Shown here in pieces: positions 1 through 7,791 of a stretch of DNA of 34,970 nt. This stretch comes from Kutzneria sp. 744 (GTDB taxonomy: Bacteria > Actinomycetota > Actinomycetes > Mycobacteriales > Pseudonocardiaceae). The stretch is taken from positions 9,979,146 through 10,014,115 of the forward strand of contig NZ_KK037166.1 in NCBI RefSeq assembly GCF_000568255.1, given 5' to 3'. Under the pieces are notes generated by a model. It searched no databases. It saw nothing but the letters and a program-made list of their open reading frames with translations, and was not told the DNA's origin. The translations under genes and the position numbers were made by a program. The first letter of the stretch is position 1. The number at the start of each line of letters is the position of its first letter.

Positions 1-71
1 CCAGCGAGTGGATCAGGTGGTCCGCTCTCCCGCAGCGAGCGGCTGCCGGTGTCGACGCCGAAGACCGTCAC
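1..71 (-). CDS. possible start of a downstream gene (partial)
   Basis: A GTG at 71 overlaps the stop codon of the PHP gene in a GTGA arrangement, the usual sign of translational coupling in this genome. The frame stays open to the window edge for about 23 codons and begins M-T-V-F-G-V-D-T-G-S-R. I do not recognise the product. The first dozen codons have the expected G/C third positions, but the later ones are less typical, so this may be a chance frame. Confidence 0.25.
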   Translation of the reverse strand, partial: MTVFGVDTGSRSLRESGPPDPLA

Positions 72-1765
72 GACGGCAGGACCCACAGGGGGTTGCTGTA
101 GAACCACAGGTCCTTCCACGGGTCGGCCGAGCCGAGGACGTCCATCGCCGGCCCGACCGGGTCGACCGCCGCGCCGCGCAGGCCCACGGCGGTGCGGTTG
201 CCGTCGGTGCCGCGCACCCGCACGTACTGCGCCGCGCCGACCTTGCCCAGCGGGTAGGTGAAGTGCGCGGTGCCGGTGGACTTGTTGACCTCGAAGGACT
301 TCGCGACCTTCGCGGTCGGCGCGACGAAGCCGTCGCGGTCGGTGGCGGGCCCGGTCACGTTGCCGGTGATCACGTCGATCCGGGCCAGCCGCGGCACGAA
401 CTGGGCCCAGTTGGGGCCGTTGGCCAGGTCGATCGAGATGACCAGGTCGACCTCGGCGCCCCGGCGCACGTGCAGCATGCCGCCCAGCGTCACCTCGTCA
501 CGGCCGTTGCGGGCGCGCAGCCGCACGTCGAGGCCGCTGATCAGGCCGCCGTGGTCGACCCACACCCGGCCGGCGCGGATGCCGTCCATCACCGACGCGT
601 ACGAGAAGTCCCGCGAGCCGACGTGGGTGCGGGAGTAGTAGCCCGGCCAGAAGTCGCTGTCGGTCAGGTTGAGGTCGCCGCCGTAGACCGGGTCGTTGTA
701 CTTGCCGTTCTTGGTGAAGTCCGAACCCGGGCCGCGCACCGCGTTGTCCGCGTACACGTTGTGGGAGTCGGAGTTGGCGGTGATCCACCACGGCTTGCCC
801 TCGGCCAGCAGGCTGTCCCACAGCCCGCCGACGGTCGCGGTCATCCAGTCGAAACCGCCCCAGGTGCGGTAGCTCTCCAGCGGGTAGCCGGGGAAGGAGT
901 CCGCGCTCGGGCTGTTGTCGTAGCCGCCGCGGCCGCTGCCGGGGCCGTGCGGCGCGGGGATGCCGGCGCCCTGGTGGCCCGGCGCACCCTCCATGCCGAC
1001 GGCGATGGACGGGGCCGCGTCCCGCCATGCGCGGATCTCGTGCGGCGAGTCGATTCCCTTGCGGGCCGGGTGGTTGGCCAGGAACAGCGCGTCCTGCACG
1101 CGGCGGCGGCGCACCGCGTCGGCCAGGAAGTTGACGCCGGCGATGGCCATCGCCTCGTTGGCCGGCGTGCCGGCGGTCGTGCCCTTGACCGAGCCGTCGA
1201 AGGTGTTCTCGAACTCCTTGAGCAGCGGCAGCTCGTTGCGGCCCGGGTGCACGAAGACGGTGCCGTGCTCGGCGGCCGGGATGTTCCACTCCAGGCCCTG
1301 GAACACCAGCGTGTCCTTGACCTTGTCGCGGGCGGCCACGATGTCGGGGTTGACCTTGTCGACGCCGATCTTGGCGTGCTCGTTGCTGCCGTGGTCGGTG
1401 ATGACCATCCAGTCGAGGCCGTAAGCGCTGGCGTGGCGGACGTGGTCGAGCACCCGGTACTTGCCGTCCGAGCTGTACTGGGTGTGGATGTGGTGGTCGC
1501 CGGCCAGCCACAGGAAACCGTTGCGGGGCGGGCGGTTGCGGTCCGGGCCCGCCGCCGCGGTGCCGGCTGCGCCGGCCAGCACGCCGGCCGAGGCCAGGCC
1601 CGCGCCCAGCAGCCCGGCGCGGCGGAACATCGATCTGCGTGACAGCTCGTCCGGGCTCAGCTCCTGATCCGGGACGGCGAGATCGGCCGCCGCCGGCAGC
1701 TCCTCGTGCGTGTGGTCGTGGCTGTGGCCGTGATCGTGGCCGTGGTGATGGTGATGCTGTCCCAC
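68..1765 (-). CDS. Tat-exported PHP-domain metallohydrolase (CehA/McbA-like) with polyhistidine N-terminus
   Basis: Predicted metal-dependent hydrolase of the PHP superfamily, 565 aa, probably exported. The start is taken as GTG 1765 because AAAGAGG lies 7 nt upstream; longer in-frame starts up to 1960 lack such a site. Residues 4-20 hold 11 histidines (HHHHHGHDHGHSHDHTH). A twin-arginine signal follows (SRRSMF near 42-47, then a hydrophobic stretch to about 72 ending in AAAG). PHP metal-ligand motifs are GDHHIHTQYS (89-98) and TDHGSNEH (123-130), with later HPARKG and NSDSH motifs that fit the remaining ligands. The family includes carbaryl-type esterases and phosphoesterases; the substrate here is unknown. 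The gene stands alone, divergent from the aldo/keto reductase. The His-rich run before the Tat motif is unusual because it would be removed with the signal peptide. Confidence 0.85.
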   Translation of the reverse strand: MGQHHHHHGHDHGHSHDHTHEELPAAADLAVPDQELSPDELSRRSMFRRAGLLGAGLASAGVLAGAAGTAAAGPDRNRPPRNGFLWLAGDHHIHTQYSSDGKYRVLDHVRHASAYGLDWMVITDHGSNEHAKIGVDKVNPDIVAARDKVKDTLVFQGLEWNIPAAEHGTVFVHPGRNELPLLKEFENTFDGSVKGTTAGTPANEAMAIAGVNFLADAVRRRRVQDALFLANHPARKGIDSPHEIRAWRDAAPSIAVGMEGAPGHQGAGIPAPHGPGSGRGGYDNSPSADSFPGYPLESYRTWGGFDWMTATVGGLWDSLLAEGKPWWITANSDSHNVYADNAVRGPGSDFTKNGKYNDPVYGGDLNLTDSDFWPGYYSRTHVGSRDFSYASVMDGIRAGRVWVDHGGLISGLDVRLRARNGRDEVTLGGMLHVRRGAEVDLVISIDLANGPNWAQFVPRLARIDVITGNVTGPATDRDGFVAPTAKVAKSFEVNKSTGTAHFTYPLGKVGAAQYVRVRGTDGNRTAVGLRGAAVDPVGPAMDVLGSADPWKDLWFYSNPLWVLPS

Positions 1766-1818
1766 CGGGAAACCTCTTTCGCCGCTCGCCGACACGGGCG
1801 TTTCGGGCGAAGCCTCAC

Positions 1819-1830
1819 TTGTCCGGACAA
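1819..1830. promoter_or_regulatory. 12-bp perfect palindrome upstream of PHP gene
   Basis: TTGTCCGGACAA is a perfect palindrome 54-65 nt upstream of the PHP start codon. Its position suits an operator. No regulator gene lies beside it, and a 12-bp palindrome in a 35-kb window is not far above chance. Confidence 0.35.
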
Positions 1831-1960
1831 ACCGCACCCAAACGCCATATGACGCGGAGGTGTCCATCCCGCAGCCACGGCGAAGGTGTGCGCGCCATCG
1901 ACACGCTTCGGCACAGCCGGTCCCGGGCCGCGCGCGGTTCGTGACCGAGTCGTGCGTCAC

Positions 1961-1989
1961 TTGATAACCGGAGAGCTCTCCGATAACGT
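1961..1989 (+). promoter_or_regulatory. predicted promoter of the aldo/keto reductase gene
   Basis: TTGATA (1961-1966) and TAACGT (1984-1989) are separated by 17 bp and match a sigma-70-type -35/-10 pair. The spacer contains the first copy of the palindromic operator. The second copy sits just downstream of the expected start of transcription, so a bound repressor would cover the promoter. Confidence 0.55.
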
Positions 1990-2012
1990 GAAGGCATACG
2001 GAGAGCTCTCCG
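1969..2012. promoter_or_regulatory. paired identical 14-bp palindromic operators
   Basis: CGGAGAGCTCTCCG occurs at 1969-1982 and again at 1999-2012. The centres are exactly 30 bp apart, about three helical turns, so both copies face the same side of the DNA. The flanks are mirror images (AACCGG on the left, CCGGTT on the right), so the whole 44-bp block is itself nearly an inverted repeat. This architecture is typical of TetR-type repressor sites. No TetR gene is visible in the window, so the regulator must be encoded elsewhere. Confidence 0.75.
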
Positions 2013-2031
2013 GTTCTAGTGAGAGGCAGTC

Positions 2032-3072
2032 ATGGAGTACGTGAAGCTCGGGGCCACCGGCCTGGACGTGTCGCCGATCGCCATCGGCGCGATGACCTAC
2101 GGCGAGCCGGACCGGGGCCATCCCGTGTGGTCGCTGGCGGAGGAGCAGGCCAGGCCGCTCATTCAGCACGCGCTTGAGCGGGGCATCAACTTCTTCGACA
2201 CGGCCAACATGTATTCGCAGGGCTCCAGCGAGGAGATCCTCGGGCGGGCCCTGCGCGACTTCGCCGACCGGGACGACGTGGTGATCGCCACCAAGCTGCG
2301 GCACCCCATGCGGTCCGGGCCCAACGGCAAGGGCCTGTCGCGCAAGGCGATCATGACGGAGATCGACCACAGCCTGCGCCGGCTCGGGACCGACTACGTG
2401 GACCTGTACCAGATCCACCGCAACGACCCCGGCACCCCGCTGGAGGAGACCCTGGAGGCGCTGCACGATCTCGTGAAGGCCGGCAAGGTCCGCTACCTCG
2501 GCGCGTCGTCCATGCACGCCTGGGAGTTCAGCAAGGCCCTGCACATGCAGAAGGCTCACGGCTGGGCTCGGTTCGTGTCCATGCAGGACCATTACAACCT
2601 GTTGGCGCGTGAGGAGGAGCGCGAGATGCTCCCGCTGTGCGCCGATGAGGGCGTGGGCACGATCGTGTGGAGTCCGTTGGCGCGCGGCCGTCTCGCGCGG
2701 GCCTGGGACGACGCCGGCACTGCCCGGTCCGAGACCGACGGCGGCTTCGCCGACATGCTCTACTCCACCCCGGACAGCGACCGTCGGATCGTCGACGCCG
2801 TGGGTTCCGTCGCCGCCGCTCGGGGAGTCAGCCGGGCCCAGGTCGCCCTTGCCTGGCTTCGCGCCAACCCCGTCGTCGTCGCGCCTTTGGTGGGGGCCAA
2901 CTCCACCCGTCACATCGACGAGGCCGTGGCGTCGCTGGATGTCGTGCTCACCGCCGAGGAGATCGCCCAGCTGGAGCGGCCGTACACGCCTCGCTACGAC
3001 TTCCAGGGCATCTCCAGCGACGCCGAGCTCCAGCGCATCGCCGCCCGCATCCCGCAGATGACGACGTCCTGA
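2032..3072 (+). CDS. aldo/keto reductase
   Basis: NAD(P)H-dependent carbonyl reductase of the AKR superfamily (Tas/YajO-like), 346 aa, cytosolic. The AKR catalytic tetrad is visible: Asp56 and Tyr61 in FFDTANMYSQG, Lys88 in VIATKL and His129 in LYQIHRND. The N-terminal KLGATGLDVSPIAIGAM strand-turn and the C-terminal cofactor-binding region (VGANSTRHIDEAVAS) are typical and the length is normal. The ATG follows AGAGG by 5 nt. The gene is monocistronic and ends 1 nt from the convergent beta-propeller gene. The twin operators immediately upstream imply tight repression and induction by an unknown ligand. The physiological substrate cannot be deduced. Confidence 0.92.
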   Translation: MEYVKLGATGLDVSPIAIGAMTYGEPDRGHPVWSLAEEQARPLIQHALERGINFFDTANMYSQGSSEEILGRALRDFADRDDVVIATKLRHPMRSGPNGKGLSRKAIMTEIDHSLRRLGTDYVDLYQIHRNDPGTPLEETLEALHDLVKAGKVRYLGASSMHAWEFSKALHMQKAHGWARFVSMQDHYNLLAREEEREMLPLCADEGVGTIVWSPLARGRLARAWDDAGTARSETDGGFADMLYSTPDSDRRIVDAVGSVAAARGVSRAQVALAWLRANPVVVAPLVGANSTRHIDEAVASLDVVLTAEEIAQLERPYTPRYDFQGISSDAELQRIAARIPQMTTS

Positions 3073-3073
3073 G

Positions 3074-4018
3074 TCAGCCGGTGACGGCCGGGGAAGCGGC
3101 GTCGCCGGCCAGCTTGCGGGGCGAGCCGGAGCCGTCGGCCGGGACGGACCAGACGGCGTTGTCGAGTCCATAGAGGACGGTGTGGTCGTCCGCCCAGAGG
3201 GCTTGGTCGTCGACGCTGCGGGTCTCGGCCAGCGGGGTTTCCTTCAGCGTGGCCAGATCGAGCACGGACAGCCGCCAGACGCCGTCGCCGACCTTCTTCT
3301 TGAACGCCACCCGGGTGCCGTCGGGGGACAGCGACGGGCATTCCACGTTCTCGCGCAAGGCCTTCCCGTGATAGTGGGCGTAGTCGCCCTCGACCAGGTA
3401 CGTCTTGCCCAAGCTGGCGAGGGTGGCGTAGAAGCGGTTGCCGTCGGGGGCGAAGGTGATGCCCCAGAAGTTGGCGTCGGAGGCGAAGTACCGGCGGCCG
3501 TCGACCTGCACGGCCAGCTCCTCGATCGTCTTGACCAGCCGGCCGGTGTCCACTTCGTACAGTCCGGCCCGGGTGGAGAAGCCGGTGGCGGCATAGGAGT
3601 CGCCGGTGACGAACAGCGTCCAGTAGACGAGCCTGCCGTCGGGGGAGACCCGGGCCCGGCTGGGGGTTCCGGGCAGGGACTCCTTGTGCTTGATGGCGAG
3701 GTGGTCGTCGAGGACCAGGACGTCGGTCACGGCCGGGAGCGTGCCGGGCTGGACGGCCAGGCACACGGCGGTGTGCTTGGCGACCGCGAACCGGTCGCAG
3801 CGCAGGCCGCTGACCTGGGGCGTGGCCGCCGGGTTGGACAGCGGCACGGAGGCGATGCGGCCGGTGGAGACGGTGCGGTACAACAGCTGGCCGGGGGCGA
3901 GGGTGAGCTGGGCCGCCGGGCCGGCCTCGGCGTTGTCGTGTCGGGAGCCGAGGGTGAACGCGACGGCGGCGACGATCAGGAGCACGGTGCCGCCGACGGC
4001 GAGCAGGACCTTCTTCAT
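3074..4018 (-). CDS. membrane-anchored WD40/TolB-like beta-propeller protein
   Basis: A 314-aa protein with an N-terminal signal anchor (MKKVLLAVGGTVLLIVAAVAF) followed by a domain of repeated beta-propeller blades: SPDGRLVYWTLF, APDGNRFYATLA, SPDGTRVAFKKK and ADDHTVLYGLDN are the recurrent TolB/WD40-like blade motifs. No catalytic residues were recognised, so a binding or scaffolding role outside the membrane is likely. The ATG at 4018 overlaps the stop of the MFS gene as ATGA, showing translational coupling, and the gene is last in a three-gene operon. It meets the aldo/keto reductase gene tail-to-tail with a 1-nt gap. The in-frame reading can be extended upstream through the MFS gene region, but the MKK start with a clear signal is much more credible. 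Confidence 0.8.
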   Translation of the reverse strand: MKKVLLAVGGTVLLIVAAVAFTLGSRHDNAEAGPAAQLTLAPGQLLYRTVSTGRIASVPLSNPAATPQVSGLRCDRFAVAKHTAVCLAVQPGTLPAVTDVLVLDDHLAIKHKESLPGTPSRARVSPDGRLVYWTLFVTGDSYAATGFSTRAGLYEVDTGRLVKTIEELAVQVDGRRYFASDANFWGITFAPDGNRFYATLASLGKTYLVEGDYAHYHGKALRENVECPSLSPDGTRVAFKKKVGDGVWRLSVLDLATLKETPLAETRSVDDQALWADDHTVLYGLDNAVWSVPADGSGSPRKLAGDAASPAVTG

Positions 4019-5247
4019 GGGCGTACCGGCCTTACGAATGCGGCGGCTAGGGCGACGGCGGCCAAGGCGGCCGCGGCGACGAACACGGCCGGCCGGAGGT
4101 CCCACAGCGTCCAGGCCAGTCCGAAAAGGACAGAAGAAAGCATCCGGGCCGCCGCTTGCCCGGTCTGCACGACGGCGAGCCCGGTCGCTCGCAGCCCCGA
4201 CGGCACGAGCGGCCCGGCGGCGGCCATGAGCACACCATCGGTGGCCGCGTAGAACACGCCGTGCAGACCGAGGGCCACCACCGCGAGCCAGAAACCGGCC
4301 TGCGGTCCACAGATGAGCACCAACGCCAGGCACAGGGCGACATGGCCGCCCAGGAACACCGGCCACCGGCCGATCCGGTCGGCGAGGCGGCCGAGCGGCA
4401 CGGCCAACAGCAGGTAGACGCCGGCGGTTCCCAGGGGCAGGAGCGGGAAGTAGGTCGCCGCGACGTCCCAACGACGTTGCAGGAGCAGGTAGATGAACGA
4501 GTCGCCGACGGTCACCAGGCCCAGCAGGGCCGCCCAGATCGTGATCCGCCGGAAGTCCTTGGACCGCAACAGGCCGAACGCGGCCCGCAGCGACACGCCG
4601 TCCCGGTCGACCACGGCCGGCCGGTCGCGGACGAACAGGACCAGCAGCAGCACCGCGATGGCCGCGATGCAGAAGCTGGTGAAGAACACCGAGGTGTAGC
4701 TGCCCAGGCTCAGCGCCAGCACCGCCATTGCCACCAGCGGGCCGAGAAAGGCGCCCACGGTGTCCAGCGCGCGGTGCACCCCGAACGACCGGCCGAGCGC
4801 ACCGGGCTCACTGCTGAGCGAGATCAGCGCATCCCGCGGGGCGGTGCGGATCCCTTTCCCGGTGCGGTCGGCGGCCAGGACGACGCCGATCGCCGCCACC
4901 GAGGAGCCGGCGGCGACCAGACCCAGCTTGCACACCGCGGACAGCCCGTACCCGAGCCCGGCGACCGCCTTGAGCCGCCGCCACCGGTCGGCCAGATGCC
5001 CGCCGAGCACCCGCACCACCGCGGTGGCGCCGGCGTAGAGCCCGTCGAGCAGACCGAACTGCAACGGGTTCAGACCCAGGCCCAGCACCAGGTAGAGCGG
5101 GAGGACGGCGGTCACCATCTCCGAGGAGACGTCGGTGACCAGGCTGACCAGTCCGAGCGCGACGACGTTGGCGGCGACCCGCCGCAGCGCCGGTTTCCGG
5201 TCGTTCCCGGCCGCCAGATCCGAGGTACGGCTGGCCGCGATGTACAT
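4015..5247 (-). CDS. MFS transporter
   Basis: Major facilitator superfamily permease, 410 aa, with about 12 hydrophobic segments. The cytoplasmic loop after the second segment reads GGHLADRWRRLKA, matching MFS motif A, and the equivalent loop in the second half reads PLGRLADRIGRWP, so both halves are complete. The start ATG 5247 is preceded by TAGGGAG, in which the stop codon of the upstream phosphoesterase gene is fused to the ribosome-binding site (9-nt gap). Its own stop overlaps the start of the beta-propeller gene. The operon context with a secreted phosphatase suggests uptake or efflux of a phosphorylated or dephosphorylated small molecule, but the substrate is not predictable. Confidence 0.88.
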   Translation of the reverse strand: MYIAASRTSDLAAGNDRKPALRRVAANVVALGLVSLVTDVSSEMVTAVLPLYLVLGLGLNPLQFGLLDGLYAGATAVVRVLGGHLADRWRRLKAVAGLGYGLSAVCKLGLVAAGSSVAAIGVVLAADRTGKGIRTAPRDALISLSSEPGALGRSFGVHRALDTVGAFLGPLVAMAVLALSLGSYTSVFFTSFCIAAIAVLLLVLFVRDRPAVVDRDGVSLRAAFGLLRSKDFRRITIWAALLGLVTVGDSFIYLLLQRRWDVAATYFPLLPLGTAGVYLLLAVPLGRLADRIGRWPVFLGGHVALCLALVLICGPQAGFWLAVVALGLHGVFYAATDGVLMAAAGPLVPSGLRATGLAVVQTGQAAARMLSSVLFGLAWTLWDLRPAVFVAAAALAAVALAAAFVRPVRP

Positions 5248-5256
5248 GCCGACTCC

Positions 5257-6876
5257 CTACTGGTGGCAGGTGTAGGTCGGGCTGCTGTCGAGGGTCTTGC
5301 CGTCCACGCCGATCAGCTGCGTCTGGAACGTGGTGTCCGTCATGGACAGCTTCAGGATCCCGTACGTCTTCAGCAGCTTCGCGGTCGTGGCGTGCTTGGA
5401 GCCCAGATCGTACAGCGAGGCCCCGCCGGAGCCGCCGACGATCTCGACCGGCCCGTTCTGGTCGGACTTGCCGCTGGCGTCCTGCGGCACGAACCGCTCG
5501 TAGTCGTGGTCGTGTCCATTGAGGACGAGGTCGACCTTGTTGGACACCATGAGGTTCCACAGCTGGATGCTGTCGGGATTGTCGCCGTGGTCGCCCGAGC
5601 TCCACCGTGGGTGGTGGTAGTAGGCGGCGACGCAGCCCTTGGTGTTGGTGGCCAGATCCTGCTTCAGCCAGGCCAGTTGGTCGGACCCGGTGTCGTCCGG
5701 GGCGAAGTCGTCATGGGTCATGTACGCGCTGGAGTCCAGCGCGATGAAGTGCCAGTTGCCCATGTCCCAGCTGTAGTACCGCTTTCCGTTCGGCTGGGCG
5801 ATCGAGCCGAAGTACTTGTCGTAGCCGTTGTACTTCGGACTGTCGTAGGTGTCGTGGTTGCCGGGCACCGGGCGGGTGATGCTCTTGAACTTGCCCCAGG
5901 TCTTGTCGTAGTAGGCCTGGTAGTCCGACAGATGGGCGTCGTCGTACTGGCTGTCGCCCATGGTGATCACCGCCGCCGGCCTCATCTGGTCGACCAGCTT
6001 GGCCGTCTTGACGTGCGCACAGCTCGAACTGCTCGCGGTGCACCGCTCGGCGATGTCGCCGGCCGCGGCGAGGATGAACGCCCCGCTGCCGCCGGCCTTG
6101 GTCTTCACGGTGATCGGGGCGCCGGCCGGCGACAGGTTGCCGGCGGTGTCCCGGGTGCGGACGGCGTAGGTGTAGCTGGTGTCGGCGGCCAGGCCGATGT
6201 CGGTGTAGGCCGGATCTTCGCTGCTGGCCACGGTTTTACCGTCGCGGAGGATGTCGTATCCGGCGACGGCGACGTTGTCCGTGGCGGCCTGCCAGGTCAG
6301 GGCGACGCTGGTGTCCGTGGTCGTGCCGGCGGTCAGACCGGCCGGTGTGGACGGTGGCTGGGTGTCGCCCGCGGAGTCGGCGACACCGAAAACCTGCATC
6401 TCCCACAGGGAATAGCCGTAGCTGGTGCCCCGGGCCAGGCCGACCAGGCGCACGTACCGGCCGTGCGCGGAGAGGTTGGTGAGGTCGTCGGTCTTGCCGT
6501 CACCACTGTCGACGGCGGAGACCGTGGTGAAGTCGGTGCCGTCGTCGGAGATCTCGACGCGGTACTGCTTGGCGTAGGCGGCTTCCCAGTTGAGCAGCAC
6601 CCGGTGGACGGTCGAGGCCTGGCCCAGGTCGATCCGCAGCCACTGCGGATCCTGGCCCTCGATGCTGGCCCAGCGGCTGGTGGTGCTGCCGTCCACCGCC
6701 TTGTCGCCGGTGAACGAGGAACCCTCGATAGTGGAGGTGGCGACCGGTTTTCCTTGGGACAGCAGGACATCGGCCGCCCGGGTGGCGGCCGAGGCGACAA
6801 CGGCGGTGGGAATGAGCAGTGCGGCGGCGATGACGGGTATGAAGCGACCGGATGGTCGTAGGCGGGTGGAGGGCAC
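5257..6876 (-). CDS. secreted metallophosphoesterase with F5/8C and FN3 domains
   Basis: 539-aa extracellular calcineurin-like phosphoesterase. The start is GTG 6876 with AAGGAG 6 nt upstream. A Sec signal covers about residues 1-34. An F5/8-type C (discoidin) carbohydrate-binding domain follows (about 38-165), then a fibronectin type III domain (about 175-260) and the metallophosphoesterase domain (about 266-539). Di-metal ligands are visible: Asp274 in AAAGDIAE, Asp308 in TMGDSQYDD, Asn340-His341 in PGNHDTYD, His421/422 in YYHHPRW and His455/His457 in LNGHDHDYERF. The substrate is probably a phosphomonoester bound to or near polysaccharide. It is first gene of the operon with the MFS transporter and the beta-propeller protein. 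Upstream DNA carries repeated GGTAAA elements and a CTTTCCTAAC element. Confidence 0.92.
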   Translation of the reverse strand: MPSTRLRPSGRFIPVIAAALLIPTAVVASAATRAADVLLSQGKPVATSTIEGSSFTGDKAVDGSTTSRWASIEGQDPQWLRIDLGQASTVHRVLLNWEAAYAKQYRVEISDDGTDFTTVSAVDSGDGKTDDLTNLSAHGRYVRLVGLARGTSYGYSLWEMQVFGVADSAGDTQPPSTPAGLTAGTTTDTSVALTWQAATDNVAVAGYDILRDGKTVASSEDPAYTDIGLAADTSYTYAVRTRDTAGNLSPAGAPITVKTKAGGSGAFILAAAGDIAERCTASSSSCAHVKTAKLVDQMRPAAVITMGDSQYDDAHLSDYQAYYDKTWGKFKSITRPVPGNHDTYDSPKYNGYDKYFGSIAQPNGKRYYSWDMGNWHFIALDSSAYMTHDDFAPDDTGSDQLAWLKQDLATNTKGCVAAYYHHPRWSSGDHGDNPDSIQLWNLMVSNKVDLVLNGHDHDYERFVPQDASGKSDQNGPVEIVGGSGGASLYDLGSKHATTAKLLKTYGILKLSMTDTTFQTQLIGVDGKTLDSSPTYTCHQ

Positions 6877-6932
6877 GTCGCGCTCCTTCAGGGACCTTGG
6901 CGGTGGCAGGCGGCGGACCTAGGTGAACAGGA

Positions 6933-6958
6933 GGTAAACGGTAAAGAAACTTTCCTAA
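6933..6958 (-). promoter_or_regulatory. candidate regulatory element upstream of phosphoesterase operon
   Basis: GGTAAAC and GGTAAAG stand head-to-tail at 6933-6946 (7-bp period) and run into AAGAAACTTTCCT (6944-6956), an imperfect palindrome. The block lies about 60-80 nt upstream of the GTG at 6876 and is clearly less GC-rich than its surroundings. Similar A/T-rich palindromic blocks precede secreted-enzyme genes in other actinomycetes, but I cannot name the regulator. Confidence 0.35.
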
Positions 6959-7107
6959 CTAGGGCCGACTGTAGCGATGTGTGATCGGGCTGACAAGACG
7001 TGTCACAACCGTGAATCGGTCAAGTGGACTTATCGTTCGGCGTGTAAAAATGGCGCGCGCCAACGCGTTGCGAGATCTGCAACGAAGTCACGGGTAATCG
7101 AGCGGAC

Positions 7108-7123
7108 CTCGCTCTCGGGCGAG
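7108..7123 (-). terminator. small hairpin downstream of HxlR gene
   Basis: CTCGC (7108-7112) and GCGAG (7119-7123) can form a 5-bp stem with a 6-nt loop, about 30 nt past the HxlR stop codon. There is no U-tract. Weak evidence only. Confidence 0.25.
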
Positions 7124-7155
7124 CCGCGATTGCGTTCCGTGCAACGCTCGGGTGC

Positions 7156-7701
7156 TCAGTCCTCGGCGGCCCGGGGCCCGCGACCGACGGTGATCGGTTC
7201 GAGCAGCAGGCGCGGCCGGCCGATCTGAGCGGAGACGGGGTCCAGTTCGCCGGTGGGCGGCTGGTAGCCCGGGCCCGGCTCGATGCGGATGTCCGGGACC
7301 GGGACGAGGCCGCCGCAGGACCGGCAGTGGTTCTCCTCGTCGATCAGCCCGTTGTCGGCGTCGTGACGCAGCGCGCGCTTCACGCCGTCGGGCGAGTAGG
7401 ACTCGTCACCCCAGTGCAGCAGGGCGCGGATCGCCGGCCACAGCGCCACGCCACGGTCGGTCAGGCGGTACTCGACCACGCCGCCGTTCTCGTCCCGGCG
7501 GAACACGCCCTCCTGCACCAGCGACTTGAGCCGGCTCGTCAGCACCGCGCGCGGGATCTTGAGCTGGGTGGCGAAGTCGCCGAACCGTCGCACGCCGAAG
7601 AAGGCGTCGCGGACGATCAGCAGCGTCCACCGCTCGCCGACCACCTCCAACGCCCGGGCCAGGGAGCAGTTGGGCTCGGCGTAGGTGCTGGGAAGGGCCA
7701 T
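7156..7701 (-). CDS. HxlR-family winged-helix transcriptional regulator
   Basis: 181-aa DNA-binding regulator. The HxlR signature covers about residues 10-100: the N-terminal Cys in PNCSLARALEVVGERWTLLI, the recognition region RRFGDFATQLKIPRAVLTSRL and the wing VVEYRLTDRGVAL. A C-terminal extension contains HCRSCGG, a possible metal or redox-sensing Cys pair. It is divergent from the haloalkane dehalogenase gene across a 90-bp region with two palindromes. The minus-strand -10 TAGACT (7714-7709) lies 7 nt before the ATG, which suggests a leaderless mRNA; a -35 TTCATT (7736-7731) sits inside the operator, so autoregulation is likely. The same palindrome recurs upstream of the NmrA-like gene at 14.7 kb. 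Confidence 0.9.
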   Translation of the reverse strand: MALPSTYAEPNCSLARALEVVGERWTLLIVRDAFFGVRRFGDFATQLKIPRAVLTSRLKSLVQEGVFRRDENGGVVEYRLTDRGVALWPAIRALLHWGDESYSPDGVKRALRHDADNGLIDEENHCRSCGGLVPVPDIRIEPGPGYQPPTGELDPVSAQIGRPRLLLEPITVGRGPRAAED

Positions 7702-7708
7702 GTCGCCC

Positions 7709-7772
7709 AGTCTACCTCGTCGGTTCGCTAAATGAACTGCCCCGTGCTACCGTGTAGTTCAGTGAATGAACT
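7709..7772. promoter_or_regulatory. divergent promoter with two HxlR-type operators
   Basis: Site 1, GTTCGCTAAATGAAC (7723-7737), is a GTTC-N7-GAAC palindrome covering the -35 regions of both directions. Site 2, AGTTCAGTGAATGAACT (7756-7772), has perfect 6-bp arms around GTGAA and would lie over the dehalogenase transcription start. For the plus strand I read -35 TTCGCT (7724-7729) and -10 TACCGT (7748-7753), 18 bp apart. The 15-bp core of site 2 is repeated exactly at 14687-14701. Confidence 0.7.
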
Positions 7773-7791
7773 GCCGGTCGGAGGAGTGACG

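Noticed and set aside
4156-6861. A 901-codon open frame on the plus strand
   Set aside because: It is antisense to the MFS and phosphoesterase genes, is rich in Gly/Arg/Val/His with no domain, and is the usual mirror frame of high-GC genes. The same applies to the long minus-strand frame 27036-29711 opposite the SARP genes.
7052-7083. Stacked palindromes GGCGCGCGCC, CAACGCGTTG and GTTGC-N7-GCAAC
   Set aside because: Each is short, GC-rich and in the tail region downstream of the HxlR gene; expected by chance in this composition.
7732-7791. Earlier ATG for the dehalogenase
   Set aside because: It lies upstream of the -10 element and inside the operators; ATG 7792 has a strong ribosome-binding site and matches family N-termini.
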